The position numbers and the translations under genes are program-made. 37,536 nt of DNA from Brachionus koreanus (taxonomy: Eukaryota > Rotifera > Eurotatoria > Ploima > Brachionidae), in assembly GCA_016987375.1 (NCBI GenBank), contig PJRA01000208.1, forward strand, positions 9,332 to 46,867, read 5' to 3'. Position 1 is the stretch's first letter; every line of letters starts with the position of its first letter. Positions 9,141-20,135 of this stretch are shown in pieces. The notes beneath the pieces were generated by a model, which saw nothing but the letters and a program-made list of their open reading frames with translations, did not search any database and was not told the DNA's origin.

Positions 9141-12100
9141 CTAATGAATGGATACAAAATTAGCTAATTTTGGAGTCAAATGTTGTTTATATTCAATATT
9201 AAATTTTTTGATTGCTTTAGCTGCCAAACACTGAAGATTAACGTAATTGATCGGATTAATTATTTGTTGCATTTTACCTCCTTTGTACATATCAGCAGCT
9301 GTTTTGCCAAAAGAGTTGCAAGTGTCCAAATGAGTACCACTTTTAAGCAATAATTTGATGATTTTGTCTCGATCGCTTAGAGTCGAGCTCTCGTTATCGG
9401 TTGGTCTGATGCTCAAGTTTCGATTAAGAGCGGCCAAGTGAAGCGCTGTGTTGCCATCAGCATCAATAGCGTTCGGATCAGCTCCACATTCCAGCAACAG
9501 ACTAAGCACTTCTGGACACGGAAAACTGCTCAATGTGTGATTTTTGATTACTGACGAGCTGTCGCGAGTCGACGCCAAGTGAATTAAACTCGAGCCTTTG
9601 CTGTTCTTTGGCGAAAGTTTGATCAATTCGTAGACCAGTTTTTTTAGCTTGAAACTTTCCTCGGGGCCGCAATGATTTAGCGACTCGGCAACAACTACTA
9701 GAAAATGTACAACAACTACCAGCGTGCGATCAAAATGTCCGTATTCGAAATTTTGCACCGATGCATTGCTCTGATTTACTGTTTCGTCTTGTTGACGGTC
9801 ATCGACCATTTTATTGTGAGAAATAGATGATTGAATTTTTTCTTTTTGCATCCTTTGAATATTATTGCCCAATTTTTCCTCTGAACTATCCTCTTTTTTG
9901 ACTAGCTTCAATTGATTGTACTGCTTGATGAGACTGAGGCCTCGTTTCACTTCCTCAACTGCTTGATTCAATATTTTTATCACAGTCGACGTGTACATGT
10001 TAAGTATGTTCAAGTGACTAACGTCGTTCAGAGCAGTGTCAATTGAAGACTCTCTGCTTGACGAATTGGACAAACTAGGCAGTTGCTTTTGCATATACTG
10101 GAACAATTCAGTGAATGAAAGAAACGAGCTTTGAACCATTGGATGCAATGGATCTAGCGATTTTTGCTGAGTGTCCAAAGCGTAAAGCCACAATAGGATG
10201 CATTTTCGAAAATTACCACAATCTAATTTTAGAAAAAAAAAATTTTCTTTATTTTCAATTAATTTTTATTTTTAACTTAAATTTGAGTGATCAAAATTAA
10301 TAATTAATTAATTAATTAATTAGTTATTAATAAATGTCTTTTTACCAACTAAATTTTTTTTTCATTTAAAATAAAATTTTATATAAATATTTTTTATGTT
10401 TGTAAATTTGCTAAGATCAAATAGTACCCAAAATAATTAATTTCCTTTTCAGAAAAAATACCACTTTGAAAAAAAAAAGAGTTATAGCAATATGCAATCA
10501 TGAACAAAGTTTTTGATTAATGTACCATAAATAATCAAAAAAGACAAAATAGACAAAATAGATGTCGAGTCCAAAAAATTCTAATTAAATAGTCTAATTT
10601 TTTTTATTGAATTTTAAAATAATTGAATGCTATTCAAAATAATATGTCTTACTCATTGTCTATTTAACTTTAAAAATTTTATTAAATAAAAGTTTTGAAA
10701 TTTTGGTACTGTTACGTCATTATTGGAAAAAGACCCATCAGCAACAGCAACAACTTGTCAAATATAAATAGTGGAAACCTTCAGAGGAAGAAAGGGTTAG
10801 GAAGACCGGCTATTGAGAGCAACCACAAACTTAGTACTTCTCAATTATCATTACTTGTAAAGAAAAAGTGAATATATTCTCGAAGTTTTGATAACATAAA
10901 TCAATGGTTGGATCTATTTCAACCAGTTAGTAGGGAACACTTTGATGTTGAGTGGGATTTTCAAGAGGTAATACTCTTTGAGTTGATTTCCAATGATGGT
11001 ATAAAAGCAGAGCTTTGTTCTGAACTATGGCCCATTTTTCAGCATTTTACTAACTGTTAAATATCTTATATATATTCGGCTGTTTTTAAGATGCTAACTA
11101 GAAATTATAATAAAAGATTCTGCTAATAAATAAATTTTATTTAGAACTTTTAATGAAAACAAATAATCATGAGAGATTCAATCTGAAGTTAAATCTTAAT
11201 ACTATTGAATTTTTCTAGTCACGATTCGATTAACTGCATTCATCTCAAGATCTGCAGTTATTTGAACTGAAAATAACAAAATAGTCAAACTGTTGAGACA
11301 AAAAAAATAGTTGAAACATAGAGAAAGAATCCACAACATAGGCAAGACCAAGTTGAAAAAAGTGTCATGAATGATCACAAAGCGAAGAACCGAACTGTTA
11401 GGCAATAGATGGCATAATTGTTTATATTTTGAAGATTAGCTAATTATTTCTTTCTTTTTTCTTTTTAGATAAATTAAAAAAAGCTAAAAAAAAAACGCAA
11501 AACTTTTTGACTCTTTTTAATAATTTATTTTGGTAATTAAACATGATAAATCTAGCTTGAGTAAAATGATAAGAGCTATGCTTTCAATTGACATTTATAA
11601 ATATAAATGTCGGCTTATATTCTTTCAAGCGACGAAATACTTTTATTTAAAAAAAGAAATTTAATCGTTTTATGTTGTAAATTTGGGTTAAAAATAAATA
11701 AGTTCAAAGAAATTAAAATTACCTATCTGAATTAATTTATCATTAGCAAAAAAAAATAAAAAAAAAAAGTGCTCGAAACAAACAAATTCAATAGAACTAA
11801 CTAATCCAATATAAAAAATTTTAAAAAATATTTATTATCTATTTTTTAAATTAATTTTTTTTTTTAAATAAAAAAATTTATAAATAAAATTTTTTTCCTC
11901 AACTAATTCAATTAGAAAAAAAAATAGTAATAATAATAATAATAATAATTTACCTGCATAAACAGCTCCACGATATCTAATATAGTAGGTAGTATCTGGA
12001 TGAGTTGGCCCGAGAATTCTCTCTCTAATTAGAAGCGCTTGCATGCGCACATCATCGGGATCGGACTTGATGTCGCTGAGCTCGTTTTCGTCCATGAACT

Positions 12101-13067
12101 CACACGCATAGTCATAGGCCTCTATCGGACTACTTTGCACAGTAGATTTTTTGTCTAACACAGTCCTTGATCCGTCCTGGTTGATTAAAGTCAAACTTCT
12201 TCGCTGTAGAGCAGCTTTCCAGTAGTTGTACGCCGAGAGCATGTCGTGCTTTTTGTCAACAAAAGTGGCACCGAGCAGCTCGAGAGCGGATATTTTCTCC
12301 ATTGGTTGGCACTCGTCTCTAGTAAGCAAATATTCGACAATGGCCGAGTTGCCAGTTACTGCAGCGGCTAGCAACGGAGTCATTCGATAGGCATCGGGAG
12401 CCATTTTGGCATTGTAGGACAACAACAATTTCATTATGTCCAGACTGCCGCATTCAGCACAATCGTGCAAGGCCGTGTTTCCTTTGACGCTTTTTCGATT
12501 CAAGTCAGCGCCTTTATTAATCAAATATTTGGCTATTTGAAAATGGCCTTTGTAACAAGCGATCATTAAACAAGTGTGTCCGTGTCGATTGGCTATTTCG
12601 ATATCGGCGCTGTTCTCGACCAAAAATTTAACTATATCAATGTGACCATCGAAACAAGCAGCTCTTAGTGCAGTGCTATTCGACTTGGTAGTCGAATTAA
12701 CATTAGCTCCTTTGCTAATCAAGTACTTGACAATTTTGAGATGACCAGCAGCGCTAGCGCACCACAGAGGCGGTGCGCCTTCAATATTCTCGCCTTCGAA
12801 GTTTACCAGACCGGTTTGCTCCAAATCGGCTTGGCAAACTTCGACCAAGTACTCGACCACTTCCAAGTGTCCGTTACGGCACGCCATTATTAGACTAGTT
12901 GCTCCGTTGTGCTTAATGCTAATTACTTTTTTGCGTTCCTCTTTCGATTTTCTGTTCATAAATTGCTTTAATTGTTTAACTCGGCCTGATTTGGACAGTT
13001 GAAAGGCTATTTCGTGCGTTTCCATATGTTCGGCATAGCGCGGCACGGTCAACTGAATATCGCTCAT
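9141..13067 (-). CDS. FEM1: FEM1 ankyrin-repeat CUL2 substrate receptor, two exons
   Basis: Exon 1 is 13067-11954 and exon 2 is 10222-9141; joined they encode 731 residues (human paralogues about 617-669). FEM1 proteins recruit C-degron substrates (Arg-ended) to CUL2-RBX1 ubiquitin ligase. Exon 1 carries the N-terminal ankyrin array with hallmark strings EGAPPLWCASAAGHLKIVKYL, STALRAACFDGH, IANRHGHTCLMIACYKGH and KGNTALHDCAECGSL, then the TPR-like helices (SALELLGATFVDKKHD; GPTHPDTTYYIRYRGAVYA). The junction GCA G|AT TGT gives AVYADCGNFRKCILLWLYALD, as in the family. Exon 2 ends with two ankyrin repeats and LQCLAAKAIKKFNI, matching the BC/CUL2-box tail. The ATG at 13067 (MSDIQL) is the first Met in frame. 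A polar insert of about 60 residues in exon 2 (KKEDSSEEK...) accounts for the extra length. Orthology to FEM1A/B versus C is not decided. Confidence 0.92.
10223..11953 (-). other. FEM1 intron 1 (1731 bp) with repeat material
   Basis: Donor GTAAAT at 11953 and acceptor TTAG ending at 10223 on the minus strand. It is many times longer than most introns in the window, and its size is partly explained by a repeat insertion (about 10690-11060). An (AAT)n microsatellite (about 11927-11949) begins four bases inside the donor, so the intron opens GTAA followed by ATT repeats when read on the coding strand. A TTAA-type tetranucleotide run lies at 10299-10321. No nested gene was recognised. Confidence 0.85.
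10690..11060 (+). repeat. Dispersed repeat copy 2, with remnant open frame
   Basis: Starts with GAAATTTTGGTACTGTTACG as in copy 1, and continues for about 370 bp. A frame on the plus strand reads NQWLDLFQPVSREHFDVEW then DFQEVILFELISNDGIKAEL, ending in a stop at about 11059. The matching part of copy 3 (27700-27840) gives NQWLNPF...KWKFQEK, with stops. Shared protein-like text in two copies indicates that the repeat derives from a protein-coding mobile element. I do not recognise the family. It lies antisense within the FEM1 intron. Confidence 0.65.
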
Positions 13068-13683
13068 TCTTCTATTGCCTATATTCAAAATAATAAATCT
13101 AAAGAAATAAATATAATTATTTTTTTTTTAAATATTTTATTTTATTTTTGCTTTAATAAATAATAAATATTATAATCGAATGCAAATTAGGAGTAGAGAA
13201 ATATATTGACGAGCGTAGTCAACTTAAAATTTGTGCTTGTGTCTAATCAATCTATTTTTGTTTCTCTAACTTTCTAATGAGCTGAATATTTGTCTCCTTC
13301 TCTGAGAAATATGCAAACTATTTGAGCTATTTAGCCGAGGCATTCAATCCCTATGGAAACATCTATGTTCCTTGTTTAGCATCGAACCAAAAACAACAAC
13401 AAAATTCTTCTAAAACTAGCTTAAATCAACTTCAATTTGGAATTTACAATCATTTATAGACTAGATGAATATTTGTAAGCTAAAATCACGCTTTTATTCC
13501 AAAAACCTTGAAAACTTGAGAACAAGCCTAAATAATTATGCTTTATGTGTTCACTTCATACTTTTGCTCAGACTTACAATTACATAACTTTTAATAAATT
13601 ATTTCAAAATAATAAATAAATATATATTTAAATATTAAATTAATTTTCAAACTAACCAAAGTTTACATTTAGGCTAACACTAT
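13068..13683. other. Divergent promoter region FEM1 / PI-PLC
   Basis: About 600 bp separating two divergently transcribed genes. The stretch 13305-13458 is less AT-rich and open for about 50 codons on the plus strand (EKYANYLSYLAEAFNPYGN...), with no Met and no known family. On the minus strand, GAATATAG just upstream of the FEM1 ATG could be a 5' UTR splice acceptor. Confidence 0.4.
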
Positions 13684-14568
13684 ATGGATGAACAAGGACA
13701 CAAGTGGATTTCGGCATTGCCCGATCACATTAAACTTTACGAGCTAACCATACCAGGCACACACAATAGCTGTGCATTCAACTGTTGTTTGTTTGCCAAA
13801 TGTCAAAAAAATACGCTAACCTATCAGCTTAATAATGGAGTCAGATACATTGATGTACGATGCAGACACATAAATGATTCGTTTCGTCTGCATCATGGGC
13901 CTTTTGATCTTAACTTTGACTTTGACACTGGCTGCATTGATTTGTGCATCAATTTTCTAAAAGCAAATCCGAGTGAAACAATTATAATTCTCATTTCGAC
14001 TGAACACAAGCCTGAATCTAATAAACTTCAATTCGATGAGGTATTTTTAAACTACATAGAAAATAATAAAGAATTCTGGTATTTGGATGAACATTGTCCT
14101 AGTTTGGCCGAATGCCGAGGAAAGTTAGTTTTGCTTAGGAGATTTTTTTCTCGTAAAAAACCGCTAGGCATAGACATGTCCGGTTGGAAGTTCAATCAGA
14201 CAAATGAGATTAAGAATCATGCTGAGTTTTGTTTTATGGTTCAAGATGTGTGCAACTCAACTTCGTCCAATAAATGGACACATATTAAGAAGCTGTTTGA
14301 TCATGCAGTTAGTATTTCTGATGAAAATAAGATTTGGTATTTGAATTATTGTAGTGCAGAAAAATGGCCTGTTCAGCCACCCAATTTTATTTCATGGCGA
14401 GTTAATAAAAAAATAAGTACCTATTTGCAAAATGAGGCTATGCTCGCAGTAGATAATGATAAAATGGAAAACATTTGTCACTACAATAAACCTTTAGGTA
14501 TTATAATTATTGATTTTGCAGAAAAAGAAATTATTCAAAGCATTTATAAATTAAATTTTAATAATTAG
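13684..14568 (+). CDS. PI-PLC X-domain phosphodiesterase, bacterial type
   Basis: Intronless 294-residue protein consisting of one PI-PLC-X domain, without PH, EF-hand, Y-box or C2 domains. Such enzymes cleave phosphatidylinositol or GPI headgroups by general acid-base catalysis with two histidines. Visible motifs: KWISALPDHIKLYELTIPGT then HNS (His27 as first catalytic His), YIDVRCR (Arg59/Arg61), LHHGPF (His70/His71 as second catalytic His) and FLKANPSETIIILIS (92-106), followed by CPSLAECRGKLVLLRRF. This arrangement resembles Bacillus-type PI-PLC more than the animal PLCXD proteins. Where bacterial enzymes have His-Asp, this one has His27-Asn28. No signal peptide is seen, so it is probably intracellular. 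Horizontal origin is possible, but fungal-like or divergent PLCXD ancestry is not excluded. An AATAAA lies at 14762. Confidence 0.85.
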   Translation: MDEQGHKWISALPDHIKLYELTIPGTHNSCAFNCCLFAKCQKNTLTYQLNNGVRYIDVRCRHINDSFRLHHGPFDLNFDFDTGCIDLCINFLKANPSETIIILISTEHKPESNKLQFDEVFLNYIENNKEFWYLDEHCPSLAECRGKLVLLRRFFSRKKPLGIDMSGWKFNQTNEIKNHAEFCFMVQDVCNSTSSNKWTHIKKLFDHAVSISDENKIWYLNYCSAEKWPVQPPNFISWRVNKKISTYLQNEAMLAVDNDKMENICHYNKPLGIIIIDFAEKEIIQSIYKLNFNN

Positions 14569-16339
14569 TCACGTTATACTTTGTGGTAACCTAAAACATT
14601 CCATTAATTTAAACACAAAAATTAAATTAATTGAAATTTTCCAATCTTCTAAGATCTTTTTTTAATTAGTTTTTTCTAGTTTTAAATTTTGTTGTTTAGT
14701 TTTCGAAAAGTGTAATGTAATATTTACTTTTCCCTTCTACTAGAATGACTTGCTTTAAACAAATAAAGCACTTTAACAGTTCTATTTAGTTAAAAAAAAT
14801 AAAATAAAAACTTGCTTAATTATGATTATTTGATGATGATGCATTTAACTTTAGTTTTATTCAAGACTTAATAGAAATTCCGAAGACTAGTAAAGATTTG
14901 ATTTATCTTTGACGATAAATGATTATAATCTCTGTATATCAAAATATTCAAAAAATTATTTTAATAATGAGTATATGTTCGAAATTTTCCTATAGTTAGT
15001 AAGCTAATTCAAATTGGTCTAAGCAATTTTTTTTCTAAATTTACCTTCAATTATTTTATAAACTACCAAATAAAGTTTTTGATTAGATTAAAAAATTTTA
15101 TTTTTTTATCAATAGAGTTAAAATGGGATGTGTCATTTATGTCATTTACATAATTAAATTGCTTGACTATTTGGTGTTTGACTCCAAGCCAAAGTTTCTT
15201 AATCAAATTTTCTTGCACTGATTGATTGTGAAAGCTAAAGAGCGTCATTATTACATATTAATTTTTTAATAAATTTCCATTACTTATGCTTTTCTATAAA
15301 ATTTTTTAAGCAAAATTTCTTATTTAATAAATAAAATTTTTTTAGTCATCTACAATCTATTCTTATGTAAAACTTTCATTTCCAATAATTGATTTAATAA
15401 TATTTTTGAAAAATATTCTAAAGACTTTATATAGAATTTTCACTTTTACAAAAAACTAAAGGATATTTTTACCCATGGTAAACGATCAATGCAATTTTTT
15501 TTAAATCTTAGCTAATAAAGGCGATTCATTAAAAAATCTCTTTTTGATAAAAAATTGATATATTAGTTATTATGAATGTTTAATTACGTTTCATCACTTT
15601 TATTTTGTTTAACTTTTTATCTTATTTATAATTTTCACTTTTAGGAAATGTTTTATTTAGTCTTGAATAAATAATTTTCAAAGAGTTGGATAAATAAATT
15701 TTTTTGTTGTTGAAAGATTTTTCTAAACATGATTCAAATTTAAAAAAAATATTTTTTTTGGTCATATACTTATCTCTTTGTTTATTTAAATCTTTTTTCT
15801 CTATTTTTATATAGATTTTTTTTTATCCTTACATCAACTTGAAGGTGAAATAAATAAATACATCAATGGAGTCTAAATAATTAAATTATATAATTATTAG
15901 TTATCTATACGAAATTGTATCCTACATTTTACCTTTTTTTAAGATTTGCTCATTCTTTTTAAAAAAATGTTTAATTGGCGCGGGATAAATAACCCTTTCA
16001 TTCCTAATAAGCATGGAAGAATTCTTTCTTGTTTAATTTTTTAGCTAAGATTTGATTTTTAAATAGTAAATATATAAACTTTCACAAGCTTTAGTGATTT
16101 GATAAATGTATGCTTGCTTACATTCATTTTTTACCGTTATTTAAAATTATTTATTTTTTAATTTTGATTAATTCAAAAATTTTGAATATTCTACCGCAAA
16201 CTAATGCTATCAAAATAATAAAATCTCTTTATTTTGAAAGATGCCGATGATGATTTTTTTTTTCATAATAATGAATACAAAATTGGATTAACTTTTAGTA
16301 GTAGTATTTACTGCGATATAGTGTTCTATACCAGCGCAA
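14569..16339. other. Gene-free AT-rich spacer
   Basis: About 1.8 kb downstream of the PI-PLC gene. Only short open frames are present, none resembling a known protein. No tRNA, repeat array or clear transposon end was seen by eye. Confidence 0.5.
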
Positions 16340-17740
16340 ATTTTGTGCTTAGCCATTAAGTCTATTGCTATCCTTATGAATTCAATTTTGAATATTCTTT
16401 TATCAATTAGAGGCTTGAAATCATTAACTGTACTTGCTGATATTGCTTCTTTTGAAAGCTCATTTATGATTCAACAATTCTGTTTGTTAAATATTGATTA
16501 CGGTTATGTCGTTTTATTCTTGATCTCTCTTACAGGTTCATGATTATTTGTTCTTCATAGATTGAAGCATAAGCTATTTGCATAATTTATTCTTTTTACA
16601 AAACTTATCATCTTAAATCTCCTCTCAATCGTCGTTGTTTTAGACTCTTTAAACCAAGGATACTAAGTCTCTCTTCTTATGATTTGTGGTTTTGTGAAAT
16701 TAAGTACAATAGATCAAAACAAAATGTTAAAAATTCTTGCTAAATGTTGAAAGTTGCACTATTATGAAAAATGTGAAAAAACTCTGAAAACTTAGCATAT
16801 TTAAAATTTGGACAAATCTGGCTAAAGTGCATTTTGCAGAGATTTTGCACTTCATTAGCAGATTTTGACTTTTGGTTCAACTAAGTATGCTGCAGTTTGT
16901 TGCACTTACAGAGCTAATTATAAGCCTTCAGGAAACAAGTTATTGTTTAGCATTTTTTTAATAATTAGTCCTAAGACTCTACTGCAAGATGCACTGTCTT
17001 CTCCATTTAAGTGAATCCTCAAGTGCATTACCTTGCATTTTATTCATATTTTATTGACAGATTTAGGTCTTGAAATTAGTCTATATTTTCAATCTAATCA
17101 ACTAGCACTTTCTAAACACTGGTACCCAAATAATCTCAAAGCACCTTCAAATTTTTCAAAATAAAATCCTTCAATCAATCAAATGTTTTCTATTTAAAAC
17201 CTCGACAGAGAATATACATCAAACTTTAAAAATCGATCTACTAGAAACAAGGCTAAAAAAACTATTTATCAAATTTGTTTAGTCAAAAGACCAAGATGAC
17301 CTGATCACAAACAACCTTCAAAACTACGCAACAAACTCAACTCATAAATTCAAAACAATTTTTGATAACTTTAGATTTTGAACAAGACTAAACTTTTCTT
17401 ATCTTTTATTAATCTGTAAATAAGTTTATGTACAAAAATTTTTATCTGTATCTCTTTGATTGTATTAAACATTTTTATAATCGCATGCGGGTTGAAAAGA
17501 AGGTTTTAGACCATTCTGAACTTCCAAAGGGTCTTAAATTATTATTTAAATAAAAATAAAACTAGCATTTTCAAATCTTGACTCAAAATTGAGCTTGGTG
17601 TTTCATGACTGCTTAGACCAATTATTTTTAGATCATCCGCCAAAAACCAACAAACATATTTAAAACTTTTCAAAAAATCATCTATATAGATCCCAATACC
17701 GATTGTTGAGTAGATTGTCATTAAAAAAGATTGAATCAAT
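16340..17740 (-). mobile_element. Degenerate LINE (RT to 3' end), interrupted
   Basis: On the minus strand, about 17680-17620 reads SFKYVCWFLADDLKIIGLSS, the RT catalytic (Y/F)xADD motif. KCKVMHLR appears near 17050, followed by VLGLII. RDLVS...SLKQRRLRGDL appears near 16690-16620, and NRNQYLTNRIVES near 16520-16480. These are, in order, the conserved landmarks of the RT C-terminal half and tail of CR1/Jockey-like LINEs, but with many stops and frameshifts. The gap between the ADD and KCKVMH motifs is several hundred bases too long. It coincides with an oppositely oriented LINE fragment at about 17150-17400, which looks like a later insertion. Confidence 0.6.
17150..17400 (+). mobile_element. 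LINE C-terminal fragment nested in the opposite-strand LINE
   Basis: A plus-strand frame reads KILQSIKCFLFKTSTENIH, then LLETRLKKLFIKFV, and after a stop LITNNLQNYATNS and HKFKTIFD. The wording resembles the tail after the RT domain of non-LTR elements ('LQ.IQN.A.R.I...T...', 'RL..L..KF'). No ends, target duplications or intact frame were found. Confidence 0.45.
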
Positions 17741-17749
17741 GTTTAATCA

Positions 17750-17870
17750 AATCGACTTTTTCAATTGAGTCAGATATATATTAGGAATGAAGTGAATAAA
17801 AGTGAACCATTGGTGATCAGACTAGTAGATGAATTCAATGAAGGATTCAAATCAAAATTTATAGAAATCA
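17750..17870 (+). mobile_element. Second copy of LINE tail (same family as 34990-37368)
   Basis: Plus-strand RLFQLSQIYIRN, EPLVIRLVDEFNEGFKSKFIE parallels LFELSERYVRAGLSHSIPLV then VRLVEEYKGGFESRYIE at 37028-37140. Nucleotide similarity is visible along the whole stretch. In this copy the first codon is CGA (17753-17755), whereas the large LINE has TGA at the homologous place (37025-37027). That shows the stop there is a mutation rather than the natural end. Confidence 0.75.
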
Positions 17871-18238
17871 AAAAAACGATTGCTAAAATGAATTACAAAA
17901 AAACCAAAACCGTTTGATATTTTTTTTGATTTTTTGTTAAATTGAAAAAAAAATTTAGATTGTAATTGTTTAAATGAATACGTTTAAATTACATCAATAA
18001 ACTAGTATCAATGGATAATTTTTACTGATATCAAAAGAACAAGTATTAAAGAAATGTGAAATGAAATTTAATGCTCAGCTATTTTAGATTAACAAAACAA
18101 ATATACTGATGTAAGTTTAATTTTGCATTGGAAATAGACTATTCATTCAACAAATTTAAAGATGCGTAGATTTTATTTTTAGCAAAACAATCTAAAAAAT
18201 TTAAAATAAAAATTTAATACAGTAAACAAAGATTAAAA
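17871..18238. other. Upstream region of the first TFAM-like gene
   Basis: AT-rich sequence of about 370 bp with no recognised element or open frame. It should contain the promoter of the gene that starts at 18239. Confidence 0.4.
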
Positions 18239-19362
18239 ATGCTTAAAAGTCTAATAATTCAAAGTTCTAGATGCTTCAATAAGTAAGCTTAAAAATAAGA
18301 AAATAAAATTTGACTGTCAAACAAAATTAAATCAAGATTGAGCTCTTTGCCAAAGCAGCTTAGTATAATCAGCCAAAAAAACCATTCAACTAGTTCAAAT
18401 AACCATGATATTGACGGATTCAAGTCAATTTTTTTTAGTTATTCAACTAGTGTTTCCTATCCAAAAGACTATGTTCAAAAATTAATTGACATTCAGCGCA
18501 GTGAAAAAATTTCGCCTTACATATTCTTTATTAAGGATCAACTAAAATCAAATAATTTCAATGGCAAGAAATTTATTTTAAGAAAATTTCAAAAAAAAAA
18601 TTAATTCTTAACAATCAAGGTGTGGCACCAACAAAACGAATGAAAGATCTTGGCGAAAAATGGAATTCAATGACCGAACTTGACAAAAAAGTTTTTACTT
18701 TTGAAAAATGTAGATTTTTTTTTTTAAAATTAATTTCTTCAGCAATACATTGAACTAGCTGCAAAGAATCGCGAACAATTTTCTGAACAAAGAAAAAAGC
18801 TTCTATCTACTTTGAATGAAGATGAAATAAGCAATTTAAATGAAGATGTTAAAAGAGAAAAAATTGAGCGTTTAAAAAAACTCAAAGAGACTCGAATTAA
18901 AAAAGTTTGTTTCTTTTTATTTATTTTTTTGTTGCATTTGATCAATTTATGTTTTTTATTTAGGAAAAAATTAGACAAAAAGCTCCAAAGAGGCCAAGAG
19001 GCGCGTTTTTTCTTTACTGCGATACTTTGGATCGTGGCGAGGCTCATGTCAAAGATTTTACCCGCGGTGCTGCTGCAAAATGGAAACTAATGGCAGAACA
19101 AGATAAACAAGTGATTATCTAATTTCTGTTAATTTAATTTTTTTCTAAAATATTTGAATAGAAATTTTTTGATCTGGCAAATGAGCTTATGGAAAGATAC
19201 CAAAAAGACTATTCCGAATGGGAAGCTAAAATGGTAGAAAAAGGCAAAAAAAAATTAATTAGGAAAAAAACAGTACAAGCCATCGATTTGAAAAGACCCA
19301 AAAAATCCAAAAAGAAGGCAAAGAAAGCAATCAAGGCCATACCTGAAATTCTAATTGTATAG
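18239..19362 (+). CDS. TFAM: TFAM-like mitochondrial HMG-box protein, tandem copy 1
   Basis: Six exons: 18239-18282, 18337-18563, 18620-18690, 18743-18904, 18964-19110, 19162-19362; 283 residues. TFAM packages mtDNA and activates its transcription. Exon 1 (MLKSLIIQSSRCFN) looks like a mitochondrial presequence. HMG box 1 (about 70-137): EKISPYIFFIKDQ, KRMKDLGEKWNSM. Linker about 138-175, opening LNEDEISNLNEDV like the TFAM linker. Box 2 (about 176-246): APKRPRGAFFLY, AAAKWKLMAEQDK, then YSEWEAKMVEKGKKKLIRK, matching the human 'W..QM...GR..L' end of box 2. A Lys-rich tail follows. The intron 18564-18619 begins GC, not GT; skipping it restores NNFNGVAPTKRM exactly where copy 3 has a GT-AG intron of the same phase. 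Box 1 and box 2 are the best conserved of the three copies, so this is the likeliest functional TFAM. Confidence 0.85.
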
Positions 19363-20038
19363 ATTAGAATTTTTTAAAAGCGAAATGTAAAAAAAATTCT
19401 GTAACTAAAATTCTAAGATTATTTTTTATTAATTCAAAATTTCATAAATTAATATTCTGAAAATTTAAAATTTTAATTCGTTTTAATAAAATTATTGATT
19501 AATGATGATCATTTTTAAAATTTATTAACAAAAATTTTTTTCTAAAATATTCTGGTATCAATATTCGTTTGATTGACAATTAACTGATCATTGTATTCTG
19601 CAAACTTCAATTCTTTATCACAATTTTTGTGGCTTTGTTCTGAATTGTTCAAAAAGAAATTCCTGAATCTCTTCTACAATTATACCCTTGATAGCTGTTT
19701 TGATTGCCGTATGGAAAAAAAAATTTCTTTCTAATTTTATTTATTTTTCTTATGCTTAATTCTAATATTTTTACCTAATTTTGATATTTTAAACGCATTT
19801 TTGTTTCGTTTTTCAAAACGGCAAAATGAAAATAATTTTACATTTTTATATTTTGGATTTTTTGTGCAATATTTAAGAAATTTTTTATTTTTTCTTATCA
19901 AATGACGTGAATGCGTTGGAAAAGGTGCAAGAGAGGGCAACAAAAATACCTTTGTCCGTAAGAAACATGCCGTATGAAATGAGGTTGACAAAATTAGGAC
20001 TGACAAAGCTGAGTGAAAGAAGAGTGAGAGGGGACTTG

Positions 20039-20135
20039 NNNNNNNNNNNNNNNNNNNNNNNNNNNNNNNNNNNNNNNNNNNNNNNNNNNNNNNNNNNNNN
20101 NNNNNNNNNNNNNNNNNNNNNNNNNNNNNNNNNNN
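20039..20135. other. Assembly gap (97 Ns)
   Basis: An uninterrupted run of N lies inside the LINE 3' fragment. The true length is unknown. Adjacent LINE text breaks at the usual position of 'RGDLI..(Y/F)K', so the gap probably replaces repeat sequence that could not be assembled. Confidence 0.99.

Noticed and set aside
9141..10193. Separate ankyrin-repeat gene distinct from 11954-13067
   Set aside because: Splicing at 11953/10223 joins the two in frame and restores an uninterrupted FEM1 family sequence.
13068..13088. FEM1 start seven codons upstream of the chosen ATG
   Set aside because: The upstream codon is TTG; the first ATG in frame is at 13067.
15063..15248. 61-codon minus-strand frame containing LIKKLWLGVKHQIVKQF
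   Set aside because: Slightly protein-like wording but isolated, short and without recognisable family or neighbouring exons.
16343..16543. Plus-strand frame of 66 codons
   Set aside because: It is the antisense of the minus-strand LINE tail landmarks and begins with TTG.
18338..18604. A stand-alone small gene starting at 18338
   Set aside because: The first codon is TTG, not ATG; the frame is exon 2 of TFAM-like copy 1 plus part of a GC-AG intron.
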